64,000 bases of DNA from Skeletonema tropicum (GCA_037178625.1 CM074129.1:3348001-3412000); one strand, 5' to 3'. Positions 31,270-42,087 are shown, counted from the stretch's first letter. Notes: generated from the sequence alone by a model not told the origin. Program-made: numbers and translations.

Positions 31270-33141
31270 ATGCTTCATAAATTAACCTCGCGCCTCCACT
31301 GGGTTAAAGACAGGAGCGATCAGTCCGAATCGGCTAGCGGATCGGCTGATCGTGGTAAACATGAAGTTAGTGAGTTATCTATCCTGCAGGACGATGACGA
31401 ACATGACAAGGAAGAGAAATCATTATCTCGTTATTGCCTTTGCTTCAAGATGTGGTCAAAAGAAGATCATTCCTCATCATCAGAAGATAAGGAGCAGCTA
31501 CCAAGCCCATGGGCACTCCATGCCAATGAAGAATTGTCTCCACGCTCCTCTGCTTGGCTTTACCTCGCTGCAGTCTCTCTGATGGGCTTAGGAACATTCT
31601 TGGTGGTAGAAGACAGCAGTGGCAGTGCTGGTGTAGGGAGAAGCGATGGCGATACAGTAACTTTGGCCATGTTCTCGACTTGCTTCTCGGTTTCACTTGC
31701 AATTTACATAGGGTACCATCATCGCTCTGTAAGAAACGCCTTGACTTGTGATTTGAAATGGATCCATTTCTCAGCTGAGTTTCTACTGTCCATTATTCTG
31801 TTTTGCCTGTGGTGCGTTATAATGAGCATGTTGCTGGATCCTTTCGGTGCAATGAACTTTGCTGTAACGACTGTTGCAATAGCTGACTCTACTCAGATCA
31901 TATGGAATATAAATCTGTGGGTGTGTGCTTGGTTGGGATATGGACTCTTGACATATTTAGTGGGTTCATTATTGGTGGTTAGTCCAATGAGAAAACGAGG
32001 AACGTGGCCAAGTGAGGTGCTTGCAAAGACGAAAAGACAAAGATACAAGTTTGAAGAGAGTAGATGGACGTATTGGTTTATGAGTTTAGCTTTTCAATTG
32101 GCATTATCAGTATTTAGTTTGCAACTGCGAAACGGTGAACTATGCGCTGGAACTCTTGGAACTACACCATTCTGCAAGCGGTCTAACATGGGTCTGGGAG
32201 TGGGTATAGTGAATGCTATGATATCATGTGCATCGCTCCTCTTGTGTCGGCTAGATCAAATGGGAAAGTTTGATCATTGGGAAAGTGGTCGGGAACAGAA
32301 AATTTGGTGTATAGAGTGTTGTTTTTCACTGCTATCGCTCGCTATGGCTTGCCTCAATTTGGCGTACACCACATCTCCTGGAGGTCCAGCCACGGAACTT
32401 GGGAACATGTTCGTGACTTCTATAGTAGGCGTAGCTGTTTCGTTGATGCTATGTGAACAGGTCCTGAATAGTTTGATAGTTCGAGCATTTGCTCCAGAAA
32501 ATGATCCATCAGAATTTGAACAGGGTATGTCGCCAGACGAAAAATATGATGTGGAAAAGGGCACACCATGGTTTTCAGACCCAGACGATGAGCCTTCCTC
32601 TTCTTCAAGTTCGTCGTCGAGTTCGTCATCAGAAGTATTGAGTAAATCCATCTATCCCCCCAACTTTGAGCATGATGGTGCAGAAAGCTCGTCGAACTAC
32701 TCTCTTCCTGAGCCTGCACCGCTGAATGATGCCTCAACAATCAATTACGATTCATCAAGTTATGATGATCATCGTGGAGAGTCAGGAGTAAGTGTCAGCA
32801 TTAGTACTACCAATGCCAGCATTGGGACTTCCCATGCCAATGCCCCTTCTAGTGACGACAATTCGGAATCAGGTGTAGACCTTTGCTTCGAACCAGACCA
32901 TGACGTGTCATCAATAGACTGCTCAATACCGTCGAAAATGGTGGCTTCTCGAATGAGCAGAGCAAACAGTATCGATCCAGATGGCTACAAAATAGAAGAT
33001 AACTATGATGCAAGAGAAATGAAGATGCCGACTCCACAAAACATGCAATTTAGGACACCAAACCGAAAGTCTCAAACATCCAACAAATTAAATCGCAACC
33101 AAGGCCTGTCGCCTGTTTCCGAATTAAAAGGAGACAAGTAA
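31270..33141 (+). CDS. Polytopic membrane protein of unknown function
   Basis: 623 residues from the ATG at 31270. An acidic Ser-rich N-terminus (1-90) precedes about eight hydrophobic segments between residues 94 and 413, for example YLAAVSLMGLGTFLVV, LAMFSTCFSVSLAIYIGY, LLSIILFCLWCVIMSMLL, WVCAWLGYGLLTYLVGSLLV and FVTSIVGVAVSLML. A loop with CAGTLGTTPFC could be luminal and disulfide-bonded. The C-terminal 200 residues are Ser/Asp/Glu-rich and disordered, with a poly-Ser run. No transporter or receptor signature was recognised; probably a diatom-restricted family. It directly precedes the satellite array. Confidence 0.75.
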   Translation: MLHKLTSRLHWVKDRSDQSESASGSADRGKHEVSELSILQDDDEHDKEEKSLSRYCLCFKMWSKEDHSSSSEDKEQLPSPWALHANEELSPRSSAWLYLAAVSLMGLGTFLVVEDSSGSAGVGRSDGDTVTLAMFSTCFSVSLAIYIGYHHRSVRNALTCDLKWIHFSAEFLLSIILFCLWCVIMSMLLDPFGAMNFAVTTVAIADSTQIIWNINLWVCAWLGYGLLTYLVGSLLVVSPMRKRGTWPSEVLAKTKRQRYKFEESRWTYWFMSLAFQLALSVFSLQLRNGELCAGTLGTTPFCKRSNMGLGVGIVNAMISCASLLLCRLDQMGKFDHWESGREQKIWCIECCFSLLSLAMACLNLAYTTSPGGPATELGNMFVTSIVGVAVSLMLCEQVLNSLIVRAFAPENDPSEFEQGMSPDEKYDVEKGTPWFSDPDDEPSSSSSSSSSSSSEVLSKSIYPPNFEHDGAESSSNYSLPEPAPLNDASTINYDSSSYDDHRGESGVSVSISTTNASIGTSHANAPSSDDNSESGVDLCFEPDHDVSSIDCSIPSKMVASRMSRANSIDPDGYKIEDNYDAREMKMPTPQNMQFRTPNRKSQTSNKLNRNQGLSPVSELKGDK

Positions 33142-33399
33142 AATCACCATGGAAGCATGACATTTAGGTCAAGAGGCAGCGAACTGTTAAAAATTGATAC
33201 TGTAAATAATATGATAAATAAGTAGACTAAACAAATGCAGCTGTACAGCCGATGCAATCGCAAAGGAACTGCGAAACTAACTTAGAAATGGCCACGAATG
33301 CTAAATTTACGCACATATCTTTGTACAGATCTCTTGTGTGTGAAAACAATCTCAAATGTGAAGATTATCCGTTTGCACAATTTGGATAAAAGGCACTGA

Positions 33400-36300
33400 C
33401 CATAACGTATCTATTGACGGTAATGTGCAAATGAGCCGATTCTAGTGGCATATCATATTTCGTGGTAATAAAGAAAAAACGAATTCGCACTCCTCAGACG
33501 TATTGCGAAAGTAGACAAGAAACTCTAAGAGTTCAAATTGATGGCATGCTGAGGAACAATTTATGCTAGCCAGCAGCACAACATTCAACCAAATCGTTTC
33601 CAATAACATCAAGTGGCACATTATGCCTCGTCGAGAAGAATTAGGAGCACATTTGCACTGCGCAACGAACATGCGCTCAAAGGAGAGATGCTATAGACTC
33701 GAAATTGGCCAAAGAGGTCTAATCGCCACATTCGCAGCGTCAAATTCTACGACACGGTATCAATCGTCGTCAATACGCGCATGAGCCACTTCTAGTGGTC
33801 CATTATACTAGGCGAGAATACTATACAAGCACATCAGAACTGCGCACAAGACGAAGGTGCGTAACAGCGATGCTGCAGTCACGTAGCTGATATGAGAGGT
33901 CCAGTGTGGGCTGGCCGGCAGCACCTCATTCAACTACATCGTATCTATCGTCGTCAATATGCGCATGAGCCACTTCTAGTGGTACACTATACGTCATCAT
34001 GGTACTAGTGAGTCTCATTAGCACTGCGCAGACGGATGGCTTGAGTAGAAGCGATGCTACAGCCTCGGAGCTGATCTGAGAGGTCCAGTGTGGGCTGGCC
34101 GGCAGCACCACATTCCCCCAAATCGCCTCTCTCGACGTCACTGTGCGCATGAGCCGCTTCTAGTCGCTCATTATACTTCATAATGACATAAGTGAGGCTC
34201 ATTAGCACTGCGCAGACGGATAGCTTGAATAGAAGCGATGCTACAGCCTCGTAGCTGATCTGAGGGGTCCAGTATAGGATGGCCAGCTGCACCTCGATCA
34301 GCCAAATCGTATCTATCGTCGTCAATATGCGCATGAGCCACTTCTAGAGGCCCATTATACGTCATCATGGCACTAGTGAGTCTCATTAGCACTGCGCAGA
34401 CGAATGGCTTGAGTAGAAGCGATTCTACATCCTCGTAGCTGATCTGAGAGGTCCAGTGTGGGCTAGCCAGCTGTACGTCCTTCTACCAAATCGTATCTAT
34501 CGTCGTCAATATGCGCATGAGCCACTTCTAGTGGTCCATTATACGACATCATGGCACTAGTGAGGCTCATTAGCACTGCGCAGACGGATAGCTTGAGTGA
34601 AAGCGATGCTGCAGCATCGTAGCTGATCTGAGAGGTCCAGTTTGGGCTAGCCAGCTGTACCTCGATCAGCCAAATCGTATCTATCGTCGTCACTATGCGC
34701 ATGAGCCGCTTCTAGTAGCCCATTATACTAGGCGGTGATACATTAGAAGCTCATTAGCACTGCGCAGACGAATGGCTTGAGTAGAAGCGATGCTACAGCC
34801 TCGTAGCTGATCTGAGAGGTCCAGTGTGGGCTAGCCAGCTGCACCTCGATCAGCCAAATCGTATCTATCGTCGTCAATATGCGCATGAGCTGCTTTTAGT
34901 GGCCAATAACACTCGGCGATGATACTATGTATACAGGAATATTGTGGTCGCTCATGCGGATAGCTTGAGCAGAAGCGATGCTGCAGCATCGTAGCTGATC
35001 TGAGAGGTCCAGTTTGGGCTAGCCAGCTGTACCTCGATCAGCCAAATCGTATCTATCGTCGTCACTATGCGCATGAGCCGCTTCTAGTAGCCCATTATAC
35101 TAGGCGGTGATACATTAGAAGCTCATTAGCACTGCGCAGACGGATGGCTTGAGTAGAAGCGATGCTACATCCTCGTAGCTGATCTGAGAGGTCCAGTGTG
35201 GGCTAGCCAGCTGCACCTCGATCAGCCAAATCGTATCTATCATCGTCAATATGCGCATGAGCTTCTTTTAGTGGCCAATAACACTCGGCGATGATACTAT
35301 GTATACAGGAATATTGTGGTCGCTCATACGGATAGCTTGAGCAGAAGCGATGCTAAGCTTCGTAGCTGATCTGAGAGGTCCAGTGTGGGCTGGCCGGCAG
35401 CACCTCGATCAGCCAAATCGTATCTATCGTCGTCAATATGCGCATGAGCCGCTTCTAGTAGCTTATTAAACTCGGCGGTGGTACATTAGAAGTTCATTAG
35501 CACTGCGCAGACGGATGGCTTGAGTAGAAGCGATGCTACATCCTCGTAGCTGAAATGAGAGGTCCAGTGTGGGCTAGCCAGCTGTACCTCCTTCTACCAA
35601 ATCGTATCTATCGTCGTCAATATGCGCATGAGCCACTTCTAGTGGTCCATTATACATCATCATGGCACTAGTGAGTCTCATTAGCACTGCGCAGACGGAT
35701 GGCTTGAGTAGAAGCGATTCTACATCCTCGTAGCTGAAATGAGAGGTCCAGTTTGGGCTAGCCAGCTGCACCTCGATCAGCCAAATCGTATCTATCATCG
35801 TCAATATGCGCATGAGCTGTTTTTAGTGGCCAATAACACTCGGCGATGATACTATGAATACAGGAATATTGTGGTCGCTTATACGGATAGCTTGAGTAGA
35901 AGCGATGTTAAGCTTCGTAGCTGATCTGAGAGGTCCAGTGTGGGCTAGCCAGCTGCACCTCGATCAGCCAAATCGTATCTATCGTCGTCAATATGCGCAT
36001 GAGCCGCTTCTAGTAGCTTATTAAACTCGGCGGTGGTACATAGAAGCTCATTAGCACTGCGCAGATGGATGGCTTGAGTAGAAGCGATGCTACATTCTCG
36101 TAGCTGATATGAGAGGTCCAGTGTGGGCTAGCCAGCTGTACCTCCTTCTACCAAATCGTATCTATCGTCGTCAATATGCGCATGAGCCACTTCTAGTGGT
36201 CAATTATACATCATCATGGCACTAGTGAGGCTCATTAGCACTGCGCAGATAGATAGCTTGAGTAGAAGCGATTCTACATCCACGTAGCTGAAATGAGAGG

Positions 36301-37200
36301 TCCAGTGTGGGCTAGCCAGCTGTACCTCCTTCTACCAAATCGTATCTATCGTCGTCACAATGCGCATGAGCCACTTCTAGTGGTCCATCATATGTCGTCA
36401 TGGCACTAGTGAGGCTCATTAGCACTGCGCAGACGGATAGCTTGAGTGAAAGCGATGCTGCAGCTTCGTAGCTGAAATGAGAGGTCCAGTTTGGGCTAGC
36501 CAGCTGCACCTCGATCAGCCAAATCGTATCTATCGTCGTCACTATGCGCATGAGCCGCTTCTAGTAGCCCATTATACTCGGCGGTGATACTTACATTAGA
36601 AGCTCATTAGCACTGCGCAGACGGATAGCTTGAGTAGAAGCGATAATACATTCTCGTAGCTGATCTGAGAGGTCCAGTGTGGGCTGGCCAGCAGCACCAC
36701 ATTCAATCAAATCGTATCTTTCGTCGTCAATATGCGCATGAGCCGCTTCTAGTAGCTTATTAAAGTCGACGGTGATACTATACAAGCACGTTAGAGCTGC
36801 GCATATGGATTGCTTTCGAAGAAGCGATGCTACAGTATCGTAGCTGATCTGAGGGGTCTTGTGTATAAGCTTCTTGCGATCGATCGAACTTGGCGACTAT
36901 ATTTTAGAGGAGCAAATTGCATTTTTCAGCCTGTTCGGCTGGGTAGATGCTATGATTTTTGATCATAGTCTTCTACTTACGATGATATGACCATGTGGCT
37001 GATCTATGATGTGCAATTTTGGCTCGGGATGCCATAGAATCTCATTAGAACCGCTAACACTGTTTGGATAAGGTTAAGTGATGCTATGACCACGTAACTA
37101 ATCTCAGAGGTCCATCTCTAGAGATGGCACGCATCACCCTGTTCAACCACATCGTATCCATCGTCGACAACACGACGCAGCTGGTTTTGTGTTCATTCGA
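33400..37200. repeat. Satellite array of about 184-bp monomers
   Basis: The anchor GCGCATGAG recurs near 33776, 33961, 34145, 34329, 34513, 34697, 34881, 35069, 35253, 35440, 35624, 35808, 35995, 36178, 36362, 36545 and 36734, a spacing of 183-189 bp. That is 17 clear monomers, with diverged ones before (about 33424, 33600) and after (to about 37190). Conserved blocks are CTGATCTGAGAGGTCCAGT, AAATCGTATCTATCGTCGTC and GCACTGCGCAGACGGAT. At least three subtypes differ in the 60 bp after the anchor. Copies at the edges are more diverged than those in the middle. Open frames in the array are by-products: 184 is not a multiple of three. Confidence 0.95.
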
Positions 37201-37268
37201 TGTTTCATAAGTATAATGGAGATAAGACAAAATTTATAATAACATAGTTATGGTTTGCTATCGCGTGT

Positions 37269-38294
37269 TTACGCCCTGTCTACGATGAAAGAACTTCTGA
37301 CACGTTTCAAATCAGTATTTCCAATCTTCCATTCATTCTTATTACATTCAACTACGCATACCATCAAGGTTCCTCCTTCATTACTCTCCGCATTCAGCAC
37401 AGTTGCTGAAACTAAGAGGATGTTATCATACGGACAGAAACCAAGTCCCAAGTTCTCTTTGTTCCCTTCCATATAATCAGGACATGAAAGTGGCGCAAAT
37501 GCAAGATCAAACTCATAGTATACCTGCTCATCGATTCCCTCTGGTACTGAGCTACTTTTGATAGGTTTTCGCGTGGTTCGTCCACCGATTAAATCAGCTT
37601 TTAATACCCCCTGATCAAAATATCCATTTGATATGTCACTCATGAAGAGACTCTTTGCAATCCCTACCTTCGATGCCTTTTCCAAAGTAGACATGTCGAG
37701 ATTTTTTGGTGCTGATACTGAGTAGATTGTGATTCGATCGCATGATTTACCATTCTTTCCTTCAGACGAATCATAATACAGTGGCAGCGAGGAGGTGGCC
37801 TCTTGATTCCACTTGGTTGGTACTTTGTATGTTGCTTTAAGATTGGTAGCTGCGTCCGCTGCTGCTGACGGCAATGAACCATCCGTGCTCAAATTGACAG
37901 TTATCGAATCAGGTGATGCTGGGACGGAGAAAGGAACATTAACTCCCTTCTCTTGGGCTACGACAACTGCGTTAGGATCCTTTAACGATCCATCAGTGTT
38001 GAATAATTGGCTTGTGAGATCTGCACCAGATTCGTCGCGTTTGTATACAAATTCTTCCTCAGCATTTACTACTGCTGGGAAAATTGATGCAGATGAAATT
38101 AATGCAGCTGACATCTGAAGAAAGTTCCTACGCAGTTGAGGAGCATCGAGAGCAGCGGCGTTGACATCGTCGCCATCCTGGACATGTCGAGTTGCGTGCA
38201 ACTGGCCCACTCGATCTACGACGGAAGACCTCGGCGTATGAAACGCAGAGCACGAGACGAGGGAGATAGCCAATATGAACAGCCTAGTAATCAT
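37269..38294 (-). CDS. PsbP-like thylakoid lumen protein
   Basis: 341 residues from the ATG at 38294. Signal peptide (LFILAISLVSCSAF) with SAF-H at the junction, matching the diatom plastid ASAFAP-type motif. A second, Tat-like lumen signal follows at about 54-78: RRNFLQMSAALISSASIF then AVVNA. The mature part (about 79-341) has the PsbP-like fold pattern: PDSITVNL, YKVPTKWNQE, IYSVSAP, YYEFDLAF and a C-terminal VCVVECNKNEWK. PsbP-like proteins assist photosystem II or other thylakoid complexes. A longer insert than usual lies in the middle. The assignment to PsbP/TLP is by pattern; the targeting signals are clear. Confidence 0.75.
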   Translation of the reverse strand: MITRLFILAISLVSCSAFHTPRSSVVDRVGQLHATRHVQDGDDVNAAALDAPQLRRNFLQMSAALISSASIFPAVVNAEEEFVYKRDESGADLTSQLFNTDGSLKDPNAVVVAQEKGVNVPFSVPASPDSITVNLSTDGSLPSAAADAATNLKATYKVPTKWNQEATSSLPLYYDSSEGKNGKSCDRITIYSVSAPKNLDMSTLEKASKVGIAKSLFMSDISNGYFDQGVLKADLIGGRTTRKPIKSSSVPEGIDEQVYYEFDLAFAPLSCPDYMEGNKENLGLGFCPYDNILLVSATVLNAESNEGGTLMVCVVECNKNEWKIGNTDLKRVRSSFIVDRA

Positions 38295-38374
38295 TATTGC
38301 GGTCTAAGTAATAGGACTACGTACAATACCTACGGAGACTGAGTGAAACAACATGCGGGGGATGACGCCTATGC

Positions 38375-38400
38375 CATCGTCATCGTCATCGTCATCGTCA
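38375..38400. repeat. CATCGT microsatellite
   Basis: Four and a third copies of CATCGT upstream of the PsbP-like gene (minus), next to a purine-rich tract (about 38430-38475). Confidence 0.8.
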
Positions 38401-38589
38401 GCAGCGCAGAGATAGATACTGAATGATGAAGGGGAGAAGGAGAGAGGAGAGAGAAAAGAAAAATAGAGAGGAGTGCGATTTGCTCTATGCTAACTATGAC
38501 AGTATGATGTTATGGAGGTGAAACAGATGAAACATATTAGACCTTTCTTGATTGTTGCCAAAACAAGCAAAAGGGTCAGGGGCAAATAG

Positions 38590-39756
38590 TTATGGATCAT
38601 TCAAGAAGGCCATGGCCATGATCTCGTTCCTGGGAATGAACCTCCTTGCCGGTACATCGCTAGCAGTGATATCTACGAGACGGAGTGGATTTCCTTCAAC
38701 GACGAACGAGTACCCCACAAGACTAATCTCACGAAGAGCATACGTGCCATCTCCATCCGCGACCACGGCCTTGGCTACAGCCCTAGACTCTGCAAGCATC
38801 TGAAGAATCTCCTCAATTGTCTCCCTGCCCACTTTTTTCGCATCCTCGAGTTCGAGGACCTCTAACTTACGGCAATCGCCAACCAACGCAAGAATACCCT
38901 TGCCAGTCAACAAATCAAGCTCTCTCTTGTAGTAGTAGCCTGTTGACATCTTGTACGCAAAGTGTTTTAGATTTGGGCATGATTTTGCAATCTGACCAAG
39001 AGAAAAGTCTGAAAGATAGTTTTCAGTAATAGTGTCGCCTTTGATTCGAAGATCAATGAGCCTAGCTGTAGTTAAAGAGATATTTGAGATGGAGAGTAAG
39101 AAGAAAGAGGAAAATATATCAACAGATGCAATGACACACTCACACTCCATGGCTTTTGCCACCGATACAATCCCTTTGCCCGTAATACTCCACATATGTG
39201 TATGGATTGCGTTTAGATTGGGGAAAGTCTCAGCGATTGCAATGAGATCCTCATCTTTGGTTTTGGGTCCAGCGATGCCGTGTGTTGAGTACCCTACAGA
39301 GAATAACTCCAAAAGAGGACAGAGTTGTGCCAGCTGCTTGATACCCTTTGGAGAGAGCTTCAGAGCATGTCGTGGCATCATTAGATGCTTCAAATTGGCA
39401 AACTGCGGGCGCCTGAGAAGATTCTGAAGAGCTGTCATATTCAGCTTCTTATTTGAATTCGTGAGACCGGAATCTTTATCAAGTGTCTCCCACAGACCTG
39501 GATTTCGGCTAGCAGACATCCAAGCCTTGCTCACGAATGAGACACAGTGCACAACTTCCCTGCCCGTCAAATACTTCAAACAAGGCACGAAGGAATCCTC
39601 TGGCAAATGAATTGTAGTCCACATTTCATCTTCCGTTTTCTTCTCGCCTCGTTTCACATTGGCCGGGAATCGAAAGGCAATCGGCTTGCGGGTGCCCTCC
39701 TCCTGGCTGGCTCTGCTCGCTTGAATTGATCGAGCATCCAATTCGGATATCACCAT
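38590..39756 (-). CDS. F-box/leucine-rich-repeat-like protein
   Basis: The frame is open throughout (388 residues), but a 78-nt segment at 39066-39143 looks like an intron: GTGAGT donor, pyrimidine-rich 3' half, CTACAG acceptor, length divisible by three. Removing it gives complement(38590..39065, 39144..39756), 362 residues, and joins AKAME to SRLIDLRIKG. The N-terminus holds an F-box-like helix set (about 48-92: LPEDSFVPCLKYLTGREVVH, CVSFVSKAW). LRR-like strands follow (FANLKHLMMPRH, CPLLELFSVGY, FPNLNAIHTH, CPNLKHFAY, CRKLEVLELEDA). Likely an SCF-type ubiquitin ligase adaptor. The start overlaps another open frame. Confidence 0.78.
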   Translation of the reverse strand: MVISELDARSIQASRASQEEGTRKPIAFRFPANVKRGEKKTEDEMWTTIHLPEDSFVPCLKYLTGREVVHCVSFVSKAWMSASRNPGLWETLDKDSGLTNSNKKLNMTALQNLLRRPQFANLKHLMMPRHALKLSPKGIKQLAQLCPLLELFSVGYSTHGIAGPKTKDEDLIAIAETFPNLNAIHTHMWSITGKGIVSVAKAMECECVIASVDIFSSFFLLSISNISLTTARLIDLRIKGDTITENYLSDFSLGQIAKSCPNLKHFAYKMSTGYYYKRELDLLTGKGILALVGDCRKLEVLELEDAKKVGRETIEEILQMLAESRAVAKAVVADGDGTYALREISLVGYSFVVEGNPLRLVDITASDVPARRFIPRNEIMAMAFLNDP

Positions 39757-39971
39757 GGGAAAGCCTTCGTCAATTTCTGTGCCATTGCATGTTGACGTGT
39801 CGCATCCGCAGGTAGCAAAGTTAGAAGTGCGGAGGCGATTGCTTTCGGCCCTGTACGGGATTTTGAAAGATCCAAAGAGGCAAGGAGTGAGTTCCCTGCA
39901 TCGGCATCGTCAATGTCGGCATCTGTTGCTGCCTTTCTCTTCGCCCTCCGCTTTGCTGGTGGCTTCGACAT
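39750..39971 (-). CDS. Small basic open frame overlapping the F-box start
   Basis: A 73-codon frame from the ATG at 39971 with a basic nuclear-signal-like start (KPPAKRRAKRKAA) and a helical, protein-like end (KAIASALLTLLPADATRQHA). It ends in TGA inside the sequence ATGGTGA that also starts the F-box frame. It could be an upstream exon or frame-shifted N-terminus of the F-box protein, or a separate small protein (a longer version starts further upstream). Low certainty. Confidence 0.35.
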   Translation of the reverse strand: MSKPPAKRRAKRKAATDADIDDADAGNSLLASLDLSKSRTGPKAIASALLTLLPADATRQHAMAQKLTKAFPW

Positions 39972-40375
39972 GGCTCTCCGATTACCTTGATGTGATAAAG
40001 TCTCCAAGACGGCACGATACCGCCGATGAACAATCGAGCGGTGAAAGAGACTGATGAGAGTGAAAAATGCCAAAAATGAGAGAGACGCTGTATCCGAAAT
40101 GAAATCCCCCTTACTTTCATTCATTGAGATTTAAAATTTTTACCCTTCTCTGTTTCTATGATGTGTAGATCAAACTAACTCGAAGACTAATTATTTTTAG
40201 AACAATAATGAGTTTACACTTCATGCCGACTGCTACCGCACCGCCAGCCGCCACCACACAAAAGCACACAAAAATCATGAGCAAGATATCGCAGTAGTTT
40301 TATCCCTACTTTTTACTTACAAACACTTTGCGGTGCAACTCTATCTCCATCTAATAGATAACATTATTGACAACC

Positions 40376-40747
40376 ATGCCGTTCTGGTCGCGCGGTGGTT
40401 CCGAAGAAAAGCCTCAAGAGAGCAGTTTTACCAGCGATGATGTCTCTGGATTCTCCTCATCTGACAACTTTGCCTCTTCCTCATCCGAGGATCCCATGAT
40501 GTCCCAAGCTGCAGGACTCGGTGATATGCAGCAATTTACATTGGCGCTTAGACAGCAAATGATGGTCCAGACTGTGATTAATACATTGACGGATAAGGCA
40601 TTTGAGAAGTGTATCACTGGAAAGCCGGGGGACAGTCTCAGTGGAAAAGAGGCGGCATGCGTGAATGCTACTGTGTGCAAGTGGTTGGATACAAATGAAT
40701 TTATGAATGGGAGGATGGAGAGAAAGATGGGTGGCGGAGGAATGTGA
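40376..40747 (+). CDS. Small TIM (Tim8/9/10/13) family chaperone, divergent
   Basis: 123 residues from the ATG at 40376. A disordered Ser-rich N-terminus (about 1-50) precedes a small-TIM core: LALRQQMMVQTVINTLTDKA, FEKCITGKPGDSLSGKEAAC, then VNATVCKWLDT. The KPGxSLS loop between two helices is typical of Tim13-like proteins, which form hexamers in the mitochondrial intermembrane space and chaperone membrane proteins. The usual twin CX3C pairs are altered: Ala stands where the first Cys is expected (AFEKC), and the second pair reads CVNATVC (CX5C). Confidence 0.75.
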   Translation: MPFWSRGGSEEKPQESSFTSDDVSGFSSSDNFASSSSEDPMMSQAAGLGDMQQFTLALRQQMMVQTVINTLTDKAFEKCITGKPGDSLSGKEAACVNATVCKWLDTNEFMNGRMERKMGGGGM

Positions 40748-40943
40748 ATATTTTGTATACATCAACTCTCTAGAGGTTTTGTCAGTACGCCTCAACAAAT
40801 TATTCACTACAGGAGAACAAGGGGAATTACTTACAACACTACTTGGCACTTAAAAAGGTGAACTTAGAAAAAGAAGATTAAACCAAAATTTTACAATTAA
40901 GTGCTATCATTACAAAGCGAGTTTTATAAAAACTGTAGGGTTC

Positions 40944-42087
40944 TTACTGAGGCAATCGGTATTCTCCACGCAAAGTTCTCGCTCTCAGTTCGGGATCTAG
41001 CTTCATGGCATTGCTCTCCACTCCATTAATTTCGTAAATTCTGTGCTCCATCCATCTGAAGAAACCGCTGTTATCCAACGCCTCATTGCACAATCCCGAC
41101 ACAATACAGTAATTTCCATCATACGGGGCCATGTGATGTTGGGCATGTGGAACACGACCGATGGTTATTCCTAGATCTTGAAGAGTGTTCACGATAGCTG
41201 GAACATCCTTCTTTGACATGTGGCTCCACTTGTGCAACTCTTGACTCATGATTTCAGAGAAACAAAAGAAGGCAAAAAAGAGAGATACTGCAGAGAAAAA
41301 AAGAAGAGAAATAATCCAATGTGAGAATGGCAGGAGAAGATGAGGAACTGAAACAAATAGGTCAGAGTCACGTACCCATTGAATGCTCTGGACCAGCCAA
41401 GTAGTTAATAGCAGCAACAGTGGGAATACCAAACGGTATGCAAAGCTTCCAAACATTATTACAGAAGCCACGGTATGTAATTGTCCATGGTGCAGAGTGA
41501 TGTCCTTGGAAGGCGGCAATGATATTTCCCATGATGGGTGTACGTCCATTTCCATAATTGTCGACTGACCAATGAAGGATACCACTGCCCAAGTCTGCTG
41601 CAGCCCAACTTGTGACAATTGTTGCAAGACTTGTCAAGGCGGTAATAGGAACATTCCCATTCGTTTGTGTGTAGAGCTCATGGATCGCATTTGCAGCAAT
41701 CAGTGCCTGTACTGCGAAAGTAGAAGAGACGATGGCCACTTGCTGAGGTGTGGTTTCGAGAGAGTCTCCTTCCACCACAACATTTGCACCCTTACCCTTG
41801 GGTCGCTCCAATCCTGATCCTTCGAGGCCGAACACAAATCCGTCATCTCTGAAAGACTTTTGATTGTTCGCCACAGTTTCAGCAATGTAATTCTCTTGTG
41901 TTTGCTCCTCAGTTAGTTGCTGTGAGTTGATTGATTCGGTCTCGTCGGCCAATGTTGAGCGAAATGTGGAAAACCCTTTTGATGGTGCAATTAGCTGATG
42001 TGCTTTTGGCGCTGTAAATGCAGTTGCTTGATGAGAATACGACAGAATTGTTGCTGCCAATAGAGCAATAGCCGAAGATAGCTTCAT
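40944..42087 (-). CDS. FAD4: FAD4-like plastid desaturase (TMEM189/B-domain family)
   Basis: Two exons, complement(40944..41287, 41376..42087), 351 residues; the 88-nt intron has a GTACGT donor and a TTTTTTTCTCTGCAG acceptor. N-terminal signal peptide (SSAIALLAATILSYSHQATA) followed by FTAP, a textbook diatom plastid-import motif. The membrane-bound desaturase core has His motifs: GILHWSVDN, FQGHHSAPWTI, SQELHKWSHM and PHAQHHMAPYDGNYCIVSG. The family includes plant FAD4, which makes the trans-3 double bond of 16:0 in plastid phosphatidylglycerol, and animal TMEM189/bacterial CarF plasmanylethanolamine desaturase. Plastid targeting favours a FAD4-type role. Confidence 0.88.

Noticed and set aside
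34005..36785. Repeated minus-strand open frames of about 79 codons in the satellite
   Set aside because: They recur only because the monomer recurs, shift frame between monomers (184 is not divisible by three), and match no protein family.
33400..37200. Array considered as CRISPR or tRNA/snRNA cluster
   Set aside because: Whole monomers repeat without unique spacers, and no cloverleaf or Sm-site pattern was seen.
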